The notes below the pieces were generated by a model. That model was not told where the DNA came from and did not search any database. It was given only the letters and a program-made list of their open reading frames with translations. A stretch of 64,000 nt of DNA from Zhihengliuella sp. (GTDB taxonomy: Bacteria; Actinomycetota; Actinomycetes; Actinomycetales; Micrococcaceae). Shown piece by piece: positions 24,652-33,232 of the stretch; the first letter of the stretch is position 1; each line of letters begins with the position of its first letter. Location: positions 1 to 64,000 of the forward strand of contig NZ_JAPSJL010000010.1 in assembly GCF_031178195.1 (NCBI RefSeq), in the 5' to 3' direction. Position numbers and translations under genes: made by a program.

Positions 24652-27513
24652 TCAACCGACGCCCTGCGACGCCACGTCGCCAGCGCTGGCAATGAGCGAC
24701 TCTGCCCGGGCTCGCTGCACATGCTTTGTACCAATAATTTCGAGTGAGACATTGGTTGCTCGGTCCCAAGACTTGGCCCGGAAGGCTGCAGCCTCGGCGA
24801 CTACGCGGAATTTCACCTGAACAGGCTTCTGGCCATTCGTCGTGAAATTCAGTTGAACCGGTTCCGAGCTTGCCGCCAAGTCATGCCGGAACAAGTAGTC
24901 CCCGATCTCGAGTTCTATGAAGAGCTTGCCGAGCGCCCGTGGATTGGAGTACTCACTGTGCAAAACGAACTCGATCTGAGTGGGTTTCTGCTCTGTCAAA
25001 GCCAGGACGCCGACGTGCTCGACCTTCATTCCCGGTGCCGGCGACGTCATGAGCATTCCGAGGTCGAGCCGGTGGAGTCCGCTTCGTACAGGACCATCGC
25101 TCCGCACGGTTTGACCCGGAATGCCTTCGACTGTTGCACCCATCTTCGCGAAATGCGCCGCGGACTGCCGTGTGGCCACGGACTTCTTCTTGGTCGGCGC
25201 CTCTCCATCAGCGGGGACCTCGTAGACAGCAGGGACCGCTGGGGTCTTCGCGATAGCGCGCACAGAGTGGCCCAGCGAATTCGCGGCCTCGATTTCGAGC
25301 GTACGCACCTTTTGCGTGGCCGCATCTGACAGGCCCTCAGAGATAGCGACCGATACACGATCCGCGATTTCCGAGGGAGTGGCCGTCAGCTCGAGCCCGT
25401 CGATGGTCCGCCCTACCTCGTCGAAGTGCCGATACACCTTAGGGTCATAGCAGAGACCGACTGCCGGGACACCCACTCGGTGAGAGATGAGCGCTGCGTG
25501 CAATCGCATAGAGACGAGGACGGAACAACTCTCGAGCGCACCGATGTAAGCGTCGAGCGACAGTTCCCCTGCCTCGTCGATGAAGACCGAGGGTATATAA
25601 CTGGGCAGGCGTCTTGTGACTTCCCCGATGGCCTTCCGATCCATGCTCTGTCCAGCTTGCATTGGAAGAGCCACCACCGCGAGCTTCTTGTCCTGCTCCC
25701 GGAGGCGACCCGCTACTTCAACTATGGCGTCCCGAACATTGAACGCCACGGCCATCATATCTTCCTTCGCCCACGGTCGCAGATTGAGCCCGACGATCGT
25801 ATAACCCTGATCCTTCAAGTCCTGAAGTGCAGGCGGGACGACGGCTTGAACGTCCGTCAAGTCGACCGCGTAGACACTGTCCGGTCCTACGTGAACGAGC
25901 TCTTCCCGAACGGGCAGATTACGCAGAATCTCTCCTGATTCGGGGTCGCGCACGTATATCGAATCGGCGTGGCTGGCCAAGTATTTGACGGTCTTCCGAG
26001 CCGTTTCGTCCGTCAGTGGGCCTACGCCCAAACCGACGACATGGAAGGGCACATCAAGGACCTTGCCCATCAGGGGCAGGATCCCGAACCCAGCCATGGA
26101 CACTGTTCCCCCGGTGAACATGGCGGCGAGCCCACCACCGCGCGCAAAAGTGTAGTCGTGCCAGAGCCCACCGCCACCGAGAACCACTGCGGACGCCGTC
26201 TTCACCTGGTAGGCACTGACAGTGTGATTCTTACGTTCAAAAGCCTGCAGACCATGTGCGGCCTCTACCTGCGTGGGACTCTCTGACGCCACGTACACCT
26301 GAACAGCATCGTCCGCACGCATCAGACTCGAGCTGATAGACCTGAGGATCATCTCATCGCCGAGGTTCCGCGCCCCATAGAAGCCAGAAACAATTACCTT
26401 CTTGGAACGCGGAAGGGACTGCGAAAGCGTCGTCTCGATCTGGTCTCGGCGCTCAGCACTAAGCCACGAGGCTCCCTCGGTGCCCAAACGCCGGAGGGTG
26501 TCGAAGAGGCCCATCCACCGGTGCTCGTAGAGGTGTTCGGTGATGACCTTGCGAAAGCCGTTGAGTGCAATTCGCTCGTATTCGGACGGGTCAGCCAGTA
26601 TCTCGCCGATTTGACGAGCGAGATCTTCCTCATCGTCGTAGCCGATAATGTCTTCGCCGTAGGTAAAGAACCTAGACATCTCGTCAAATCGCCCCGTGGC
26701 GACGAGACGAGCCTGTCCAGCAGATTCGAAGACGCCGCATTTGATGTTAATGTAACCGGCGCGCGTCAACGGGAAGTTGACGTGAATCTTTCCCCCCTGA
26801 AGTGCCTGCACCATCTCGGTTCCCGCGACAGTCTGCGAATCTGGGATATCCCAGCCCCGACCATACGTCTTGACATCGAATTTTTTGGCCAGCGCAGACA
26901 TCATTGAATTTCTGTCAGGCCTATTCGTCGCATGCCCGAGACAGATCACGTCGGCATCGAATTTATCCGTGTTGGCGATCTCCTGCGTGACGAATCCACG
27001 GTCGATGCCGAACGGGAAGTAGACCGTGTTCTCCACACCTGCCTCACGATACATTTCCAACGCGATCTCGGCATTGGTGGTATGCAGATCGAAGACGAGC
27101 TGGTGGTCGCGAATTGTGGGAAAGACGTCTGGATCACTCAGTGTGATGCCAACAAGGACGATACCGCGGTCTTTGAGTTTCTGGGCGTCTTCCTCGGTGA
27201 ACGTCATGCCGCCGGCGCAGCACACGATAACCTGCGGCTGAAACCGATCTACCGTTCGTTCGATCTTGTCATACTGCACGTACACCGGTCCCATACCACC
27301 CTGCCGGCGCTGCGGATTATGCAGGATGCGATGACGCCTTGTATCAAGGTCTAGAACGTGATGCCCAAGATTTCGGAGCGACCGAGAAAGCGAAGAAACG
27401 ATGTCCGTTGTTCCATTGACGGAAGTCCCAATGAAGAGAATGCGCCAATGAAATCCTTGGTCGAATATCTTACTCCGCAACTCATCTTTTAATTGCTCAA
27501 TTTTCTCGTCCAC
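24652..27513 (-). CDS. CgeB-like glycosyltransferase fused to polysaccharide pyruvyltransferase
   Basis: A 953-residue fusion. Residues about 20-340 are a CgeB-type GT-B transferase (RILFIGTSVNGTT; NRPDRN; YINIKCGVFESAGQARLVATG). About 372-760 are a CsaB-like polysaccharide pyruvyltransferase, with SGFYGARNLGDEMILRS at its start, GGGGLWHD, and the SMRLHAALIS motif near 668. About 815-930 are a beta-rich domain of unknown fold (IEFVLHSE, FIELEIGDYLF). Pyruvyltransferases transfer PEP-derived ketals onto sugars, giving negative charge and docking sites for S-layer-type proteins. The GTG at 27513 is chosen for an AGGA seven bases upstream; the ORF is open to 27615. Last gene of a three-gene glycan operon. 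Confidence 0.85.
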   Translation of the reverse strand: MDEKIEQLKDELRSKIFDQGFHWRILFIGTSVNGTTDIVSSLSRSLRNLGHHVLDLDTRRHRILHNPQRRQGGMGPVYVQYDKIERTVDRFQPQVIVCCAGGMTFTEEDAQKLKDRGIVLVGITLSDPDVFPTIRDHQLVFDLHTTNAEIALEMYREAGVENTVYFPFGIDRGFVTQEIANTDKFDADVICLGHATNRPDRNSMMSALAKKFDVKTYGRGWDIPDSQTVAGTEMVQALQGGKIHVNFPLTRAGYINIKCGVFESAGQARLVATGRFDEMSRFFTYGEDIIGYDDEEDLARQIGEILADPSEYERIALNGFRKVITEHLYEHRWMGLFDTLRRLGTEGASWLSAERRDQIETTLSQSLPRSKKVIVSGFYGARNLGDEMILRSISSSLMRADDAVQVYVASESPTQVEAAHGLQAFERKNHTVSAYQVKTASAVVLGGGGLWHDYTFARGGGLAAMFTGGTVSMAGFGILPLMGKVLDVPFHVVGLGVGPLTDETARKTVKYLASHADSIYVRDPESGEILRNLPVREELVHVGPDSVYAVDLTDVQAVVPPALQDLKDQGYTIVGLNLRPWAKEDMMAVAFNVRDAIVEVAGRLREQDKKLAVVALPMQAGQSMDRKAIGEVTRRLPSYIPSVFIDEAGELSLDAYIGALESCSVLVSMRLHAALISHRVGVPAVGLCYDPKVYRHFDEVGRTIDGLELTATPSEIADRVSVAISEGLSDAATQKVRTLEIEAANSLGHSVRAIAKTPAVPAVYEVPADGEAPTKKKSVATRQSAAHFAKMGATVEGIPGQTVRSDGPVRSGLHRLDLGMLMTSPAPGMKVEHVGVLALTEQKPTQIEFVLHSEYSNPRALGKLFIELEIGDYLFRHDLAASSEPVQLNFTTNGQKPVQVKFRVVAEAAAFRAKSWDRATNVSLEIIGTKHVQRARAESLIASAGDVASQGVG

Positions 27514-27633
27514 TAGTGTCCTAAATTCGCGCGGGGGCAACTCCGGTGAGACTATACCAGCCAGCCCCGGAGCGGCTTCTGCCAACACGCCACTACGCAG
27601 GCACCAGGCTGGCACGACCCTTTGGGGCCCGCG

Positions 27634-29766
27634 TCAATTCACAAACTCCTCCAGCAGGAGTTGGATCCGCTCTTCGGCCGCGAACTCGGTGCATGCGTGT
27701 CGCACGCCGGCGGCTCGAACCGCTTCGAGCGCTTCGGGGGTTCGGGACAGCCTCGTGATCTTGCGATGGGCTTCGTCGGGCGAACCAGCCACGAGGCAGT
27801 TGACCCCCGACCTGAGGGCAGAAGGAACGGAATCATTTCGCGGCAGCACTACGAGTCCACCGCCGAACAGGGCGTGGCCCAGCAAGCGGTTCGGCATCCG
27901 GCCGGGCCTGGAAGGATCCGACAGTGCGAAGACAATCAGGCCGTTCACGGCCCGAGCCACCCGCCCGAGCCCGTGTGACTGGGTCCGCTCCTCGTCGATG
28001 ATGAAGCGGTCGACCTCACCTGGAACCCACGACGCGATACCGCCCCATACTGTGATATGCGGCGCGCGTTGGGCGAGTACCGCCACTCGCTGCGGCCGAT
28101 TGGACTGCATGAGGAAGAGCTTGCAGAAGTCACGGTCCATCAGGTCCGGAACATGTCGCACCGATGAGAAACCACGGGCGCGCCACTCGTCGGCCGCGGG
28201 CTCACTCGTCATGGTCGCCGCATCCGCAGCACTGATCAGACGGCCGAGCCGGTTATCGTAGCCGCCCGAGTTGATCCCATGGACGATGACGGGAAGCCGG
28301 GCCGACCCGACCGTCGGGCCTCCCTTTCGCACCGGGAGGAAGCGGTCCCCGGTGCAAATCACCACATCCACAGGGGAACCGTTCTGAGCGGTTATGCTGT
28401 CGACGTCCACCAATCCCGCGAATTCGGAAAAGGGGTCCGGTCGGAACAACTCCGGCTGAATCCGGGGACTGACCTCGAGGACGTCGTGTCCGAGGCGACC
28501 GAGCGCACGCGTCACGATCCGCGCCGTCGAAACGTGATCCCCCCAGCCGTCCCCGATGACGGCGACCGTACATCCGCGGGCCGCACGGACCTCGGACTCC
28601 AGATGTAGACGTTGCAGCTCCTCAGCCGTTCGGCCGATGCCTCGAATGGAAACCCTCGGCGCCAGCGAACCCGAACGAGCCTCGGCGACGACGGCAGCGT
28701 CCACCTGTGTTCCATCGAACGACGCGAACCATTCCGCACGCTCCCCTGCATCCAGCCTCCGCCATTCCTCGGATTCAAGGATGTTCTCGAGCGCGAGCGC
28801 CCGCGCCCCTGCCGAGTAGTCGCGAAGAAACCGCTCCCGGATGGCGAGTGATAGATCCACGGCAGATTCGGACTCAATAATTTGACGAACCCTCTCTTCT
28901 AATTGGTTCCTATCAGCCGCCTTCAGAACTTCCGGAATGCCCCCCGCGTCACACCCGGGTTCCAAGCTGACCACCGGCAGGCCCATGGCAGCATATTGGA
29001 CAACCCGGCTCGGCACCTGAAAATGGCCGAGATCGCCAAGGCCATCAAACCACGTATTCTGCCCCAGATGATCGGTGAAGTACTGCGGAATATTGATTGC
29101 CACGCGGGCCCGCGATCCGGCATCCACGATCTCTTCCGTCGTATCAAGATAACCTCCGAAGAGGCGATGATAGTCGTCACCGATCTTCCCGTGTATCCGC
29201 AGACTCAGATTCAGTTGGCCGAGTTCAAAGTAGCGTTGACGGCGAATTCGGTCACTGACGTTACCGAGAAAAACGGCATCCGTCTCCGCAGGGTATCTCC
29301 CGTAGACATATGGAAAAGCAACAGAGTCGGTCCAGAAGGGGAAGTTCACGCCGGTCGGGCGACCGTGCTTCTCCTCGTAGAACTCCAAAAGCTTTCGACC
29401 CCCGCAATGAAGGATCACGTCGTAGAAGTCGAGCACCGGACCGTAGGAGAGTTTCCAGAGAACGGGATCATCGGACAACCACGCCACGAGCCGCCCAGCC
29501 GTCACCTGGGTCGCCTCACGAAGCTGTCTCAGGAGGTCAAACGGCAGGCTCGCTGGACGAAACACCAGCACAGCGTCGGGCCCGAAGTCACGGACCCGCT
29601 CAATCGCGGTGGTGACCCGTGAACGGTCGGCTTCGTCCTCGATGAACGTGTACCCGCCAGCTAGCTTGCCGGTGACACTGACCACATGGCCCCTCTGACG
29701 CAAGGCCCGTGCCAATGAAAAGACGACGTGCATCTCCATGATGCCGTCGAAGAGAACGATCCTCAT
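27634..29766 (-). CDS. Double glycosyltransferase, CgeB-like plus second GT-B-like module
   Basis: A 710-residue protein with two GT-B-like halves. The N-terminal half (1-330) begins MRIVLFDGIMEMHVVFSLARAL at the family start, contains AWLSDDPVLWKLSYG, VFLGNVSDRIRRQRY and the donor region QYAAMGLPVVSLEPG, and matches the CgeB group. The second half (about 400-710) restarts with CTVAVIGDGWGDHVSTARI and ends with RMPNRLLGHALFGGGLVVLP, again CgeB-like. Both should act in the cytosol on a growing glycan; sugars are unknown. The ATG overlaps the upstream half-domain gene's stop (ATGA), and the fusion gene follows after about 120 bases. Confidence 0.83.
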   Translation of the reverse strand: MRIVLFDGIMEMHVVFSLARALRQRGHVVSVTGKLAGGYTFIEDEADRSRVTTAIERVRDFGPDAVLVFRPASLPFDLLRQLREATQVTAGRLVAWLSDDPVLWKLSYGPVLDFYDVILHCGGRKLLEFYEEKHGRPTGVNFPFWTDSVAFPYVYGRYPAETDAVFLGNVSDRIRRQRYFELGQLNLSLRIHGKIGDDYHRLFGGYLDTTEEIVDAGSRARVAINIPQYFTDHLGQNTWFDGLGDLGHFQVPSRVVQYAAMGLPVVSLEPGCDAGGIPEVLKAADRNQLEERVRQIIESESAVDLSLAIRERFLRDYSAGARALALENILESEEWRRLDAGERAEWFASFDGTQVDAAVVAEARSGSLAPRVSIRGIGRTAEELQRLHLESEVRAARGCTVAVIGDGWGDHVSTARIVTRALGRLGHDVLEVSPRIQPELFRPDPFSEFAGLVDVDSITAQNGSPVDVVICTGDRFLPVRKGGPTVGSARLPVIVHGINSGGYDNRLGRLISAADAATMTSEPAADEWRARGFSSVRHVPDLMDRDFCKLFLMQSNRPQRVAVLAQRAPHITVWGGIASWVPGEVDRFIIDEERTQSHGLGRVARAVNGLIVFALSDPSRPGRMPNRLLGHALFGGGLVVLPRNDSVPSALRSGVNCLVAGSPDEAHRKITRLSRTPEALEAVRAAGVRHACTEFAAEERIQLLLEEFVN

Positions 29767-30386
29767 GGACCCTTCCTCTCGGTCGGGACTCCCGGTGTCT
29801 CGGACCTCATCGGTCGGGACTTCAGATGGGTGCAGATTGCCTCGATATCTCGACGCGAAGCAGCTGCCACCGCTTCACCGTTCACGTAGGAAGGCCCGAG
29901 GAAGACGACTCTGGGATCGCTTCGAAGCGATGAGAGATCGTCCTCCGCACGGGATACGAAGATCAAGTCCGACGCCATCAGCACCTGTTCGACCCGAGAA
30001 CGGCCGCCACAGGCACCGGTCCACAGGCAGATCAGCGGAATGCTGAGCCCGGTTGCGACGCTGTGCAGTTCTTCAAAGTAGCCGGACAAAGACGCAGGAT
30101 TGATCAATTTCCCCGTCCACCCGGGATGGGCTGTCCGGGAAACAGGCTCACAAATCAGGGCGTTTGGCTTGATCTGTTCCAACGCTATTCGGATGTCTTG
30201 GGTACCGAGGCATAGCGGCCGTGTCTGTTCCGAGAGAAGACGAATCAGCTCTGTCGAGCCGACGACCGCGACCTTGTCCGCTCGCCGCTCGCTCGCCGTC
30301 CCGAACTCGGCAGGTGGCGCTCCTGAGTCGAGTAACGCGTTCAAGGACTCCTGGAAGGTCACTCTATAGTTCCTATCATTCTGCAA
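29763..30386 (-). CDS. Stand-alone N-terminal half-domain related to CgeB-type glycosyltransferases
   Basis: A 207-residue protein resembling only the N-terminal Rossmann half of the CgeB modules nearby: PNALICEPVSR, LSIPLICLWTGACGG, ASDLIFVSRAEDDL and VVFLGPSYVNGE run in the same order as the corresponding segments of the giant GT. The nucleotide-sugar-binding half is missing, so it is unlikely to be a transferase by itself. It may be a remnant or a partner subunit of the 710-residue protein, whose start overlaps its stop by 4 bases. The first codon here is TTG; a GTG at 30362 with AGGA eight bases upstream is an alternative start. Confidence 0.65.
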   Translation of the reverse strand: MQNDRNYRVTFQESLNALLDSGAPPAEFGTASERRADKVAVVGSTELIRLLSEQTRPLCLGTQDIRIALEQIKPNALICEPVSRTAHPGWTGKLINPASLSGYFEELHSVATGLSIPLICLWTGACGGRSRVEQVLMASDLIFVSRAEDDLSSLRSDPRVVFLGPSYVNGEAVAAASRRDIEAICTHLKSRPMRSETPGVPTERKGP

Positions 30387-30453
30387 TACGGACAGCCGCT
30401 CCTCAGAGACGGAGCGACAGGTGACCTGACCTCTCCGTCAGGCCGATCCCAAT

Positions 30454-31545
30454 CTACCGCTGGGCACCAGGATCCGGCTGACGCCCGCTAGACGTCCCGC
30501 CGGTCCGAGCCGCGAACGGGTCCCATCCGGTTGGAGCGCTGTCCGATATCCTGGCCAACCACACGGCGGCCAGAGTCCCGTCGACTTCTACGGAAGGCGC
30601 CCCGCGCGCCACGCGTCCCACTTGATGCCATCCCTGGGGCATTTCGCTCGCCGCGTCGAACGCGGTCAACAGGGCGAACGCCTCTCCACCACCGAAGATC
30701 CAGCGACTCGGCTGGATCGCCGCGAGCCGTGCCGGTTCTTCGAGCTGCGCTGCCTCGGCTAGGCAAGCCGCCGCGTCGAGTTGTATGATAACGTTGGACG
30801 CTTCTGCAATTCGCCCTGCGTCCTGGATCAGACCATCAGAGATGTCCAACATCGCGTGACCCCCAGCTGCTCGCGCTTCTGCACCTGCCCCGAGGCGCGG
30901 CCGGGGGCGCAGTTGCGCCATCACGGCACGCCTCAGGGACGCCGACCAGGAATCTGGGAATCCGTCATCGGAGAACGCAGTGGGATCGTCCGTCGGATGC
31001 TCCAGAACCGCCAACCCTGCGGCAGCAAAGCCGAGCGGGCCACACACGGCCAAGACATCGCCAGGTTTCGCTCCGGACCTAAGCATCGGCTCTCCCCCGT
31101 CGAGAGTGCCGAAGGCCGTGGTCGTGACTGAGATCTCACGTCCCCGTCCGACGTCGCCGCCGACGATGGCACAGCCATGCGCGCCGAGCTGTTCGAGAGA
31201 ATCCGACACACCCCCGGCGAATGATTCGACCCACTCGAGGTCGATATCCGCGGGAAGACTGAGACTCGTCACGATCCCTGTGGGGCGCGCCCCCATCGCA
31301 TTGATATCAGACAGATTCTGGGCCACCGACTTCCAGCCGACGTCGTATCCCCTGGTCCGGTAGCCGCAGGGCCAGATCCTGCGGAAATCCTGATCCTCGG
31401 TAATCGTATCTACAGTGGTGACCAATTGTCCGTCCGGCACGGCGAGAATTCCCGCGTCGTCACCAGGACCTAGGATCGGGGCTACCGAGCGGTAGCCGCG
31501 GAGCAGGGTCCCGATGAGATCCTGCTCGGTGAATCCGTCACTCAA
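30454..31545 (-). CDS. thiL: Thiamine-monophosphate kinase
   Basis: A 363-residue PurM-fold kinase that converts thiamine phosphate to the cofactor thiamine diphosphate using ATP. It shows GPGDDAGIL near residue 25 (Mg-ATP loop), TTVDTITEDQDF, GYDVGWKSVAQNLSDINAMGA near 65, and VGGDVGRG near 125. The C-terminal half has MLDISDGLIQD and FGGGEAFAL. Two TTG starts are possible. The one at 31545 has GGGGG five bases upstream and overlaps the GTPase gene by 8 bases; the other, at 31563, would overlap by 26. Clear identification; it closes a run of three overlapping genes. A 6-bp hairpin at 30425-30442 may end transcription. Confidence 0.92.
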   Translation of the reverse strand: MSDGFTEQDLIGTLLRGYRSVAPILGPGDDAGILAVPDGQLVTTVDTITEDQDFRRIWPCGYRTRGYDVGWKSVAQNLSDINAMGARPTGIVTSLSLPADIDLEWVESFAGGVSDSLEQLGAHGCAIVGGDVGRGREISVTTTAFGTLDGGEPMLRSGAKPGDVLAVCGPLGFAAAGLAVLEHPTDDPTAFSDDGFPDSWSASLRRAVMAQLRPRPRLGAGAEARAAGGHAMLDISDGLIQDAGRIAEASNVIIQLDAAACLAEAAQLEEPARLAAIQPSRWIFGGGEAFALLTAFDAASEMPQGWHQVGRVARGAPSVEVDGTLAAVWLARISDSAPTGWDPFAARTGGTSSGRQPDPGAQR

Positions 31546-33232
31546 TGGGGCCCCCTGCTCCAACGACCGCGGAACGATACCTGTTGCAGCGCTCGATCTC
31601 GGCTCGGACGGGCCCGACCACCGCGCAATCGGCGACCTCCGTTACGGAGGCAACGAGTCGTCGTCGTACCTTCCGGCCCTTTATGGCAGCGCCGAGGCGA
31701 GCGATCGCCGTCGAAGCCAGCGCCAGAACCACGCCGCCGAGCAATCCGGCCACGACCATCAGCGTCGGGACAGAGAATCCTAAGCTCCTGGGCGCCGGAG
31801 GCAGGTCGAACTGCAGGTACGAGGCTACGGCCAGGCCCAGGAGCCAAAGCGCACCGGCGAGAGCGGTGGCCAGGGCCACCCATTGGACAACGGCGACGAC
31901 GTACCACCACCACGATTTAGCGTTGGCGCCGAGCTCGGTTCCGGCGACTGCCCGGTCCAGCTTCTGCGGAAGATCCCTGCGACTCTGGATACCGGCGTCT
32001 CGGATGGCCGTCTTCCAGACTGCTGGAGCGCCTGTGCCAGCATCGTCGGTGAACCTCCTGACCGCACCGTCCGCCATCGCGCGCTGGGCAGCTCCCTGTG
32101 CTGGCAGGGACGTGCGATTAATGTCGGGGTTGACCTCCGATGCCTTGAGATTGAGGCGCCGCAGCGGGTCCGGGCGGAGCTTGGCCATCCACTTCGTGAG
32201 TGGCCAACCCGTGTACGCCGTGGCGTCTAGTCGGTGCGACCGTTGGACTGCCCTGACGACGGTCTCCACGCCTACGGCTTCGGCGAGGCCGGTTGCAAGA
32301 CTGTCCCGCTGCCGCGAGCCCGGCGTGGCGAGATCGCTTTCGGAGGCATCCTCGCCCAGCAGAGCGGCGCTCTGCCCGATATCCGCGAGCAATCGCTCCT
32401 GCGCCGCCGTGCGTTGAGCGACGATGGCCCTGACGTCCGCGCGCAGAGCGTCGATGCCCTGCCCGGTGGCGGCCGATACCGCCCGGAGTCTCTGGTGCCG
32501 GATTCCGTCGACGGCGAGCAGAGTCGAGAGCGAGGCGAGGACCGGTTCGACCTCGGCTTCGTCGAGGCGGTCGACCTGATTGAGCACGACGAGAGTCACG
32601 GCCTCGTGCGTGGCCAACCTGCGCAGGAAGTCCCGGTGGACCACCGCATCGGCGTACTTCTGCGGATCGAGGACGAAGACTAGAACATCGACCTGACCGG
32701 CCATGCGCTCGACGATCTCCCGGTGCTCGCGAGTCGTCGAGTCGAAGTCGGGCAGGTCCAAGAGAATGAGTCCACCGGAGGGCCCGGCGGAATCGCCGCG
32801 CCACCACCGTCCCAGCGCGCTACGCCGGGAGGCGCTGGGCTCTGCTGCATCGGAGACGACGTGCCGCTCGGCGACCTGTAGCCAATCCAGTAGCTCGCCC
32901 GCGCCGGCCGCGGTAGCGCCCTCGTGCTCGTACACCGCGGCCAGCGCGTGACTCGTGGTCGGCCGGGTCGCCGCCGTCCGCGCGAGTTCCACGCCGACGA
33001 TTGCGTTGAAGAGCGAGCTCTTGCCGGAACCTGTGGCTCCGAAGAATCCCACGACGGTGTGGTCGGCAGAGAGCCGGCGTCGCCACTGGGCGCTTTCCAC
33101 GACACTTTCGGCACGCGTGACCACTTCATCCGAGATTCTCCCCCGGCCGGCTTCCACGGCTTCCTGGAGGCAGGCCAGTCTGGCGTCGAGTTCGTTGATC
33201 GCCGCGTGCACAGCTCTCTCGCGCCTAGCCAC
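31538..33232 (-). CDS. Dynamin-like membrane GTPase (second of tandem pair)
   Basis: A 564-residue GTPase. P-loop GATGSGKSS near residue 68, switch-II DLPDFDS near 160, and NQVDRLDEAEVEP near 219 (a variant of the NKxD base-recognition motif) are clear. A helical middle follows, with two hydrophobic segments near 430-460 (WWWYVVAVVQW, and LAGALWLLGLAVA) and 475-505. The layout fits bacterial dynamin-like or YfjP/GTPase families that act at the membrane. The GTG start overlaps the preceding paralogous GTPase gene by 8 bases, suggesting a heteromeric complex, as known for several bacterial dynamin pairs (inference). Function in this organism unknown. Confidence 0.85.
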   Translation of the reverse strand: MARRERAVHAAINELDARLACLQEAVEAGRGRISDEVVTRAESVVESAQWRRRLSADHTVVGFFGATGSGKSSLFNAIVGVELARTAATRPTTSHALAAVYEHEGATAAGAGELLDWLQVAERHVVSDAAEPSASRRSALGRWWRGDSAGPSGGLILLDLPDFDSTTREHREIVERMAGQVDVLVFVLDPQKYADAVVHRDFLRRLATHEAVTLVVLNQVDRLDEAEVEPVLASLSTLLAVDGIRHQRLRAVSAATGQGIDALRADVRAIVAQRTAAQERLLADIGQSAALLGEDASESDLATPGSRQRDSLATGLAEAVGVETVVRAVQRSHRLDATAYTGWPLTKWMAKLRPDPLRRLNLKASEVNPDINRTSLPAQGAAQRAMADGAVRRFTDDAGTGAPAVWKTAIRDAGIQSRRDLPQKLDRAVAGTELGANAKSWWWYVVAVVQWVALATALAGALWLLGLAVASYLQFDLPPAPRSLGFSVPTLMVVAGLLGGVVLALASTAIARLGAAIKGRKVRRRLVASVTEVADCAVVGPVRAEIERCNRYRSAVVGAGGPIE

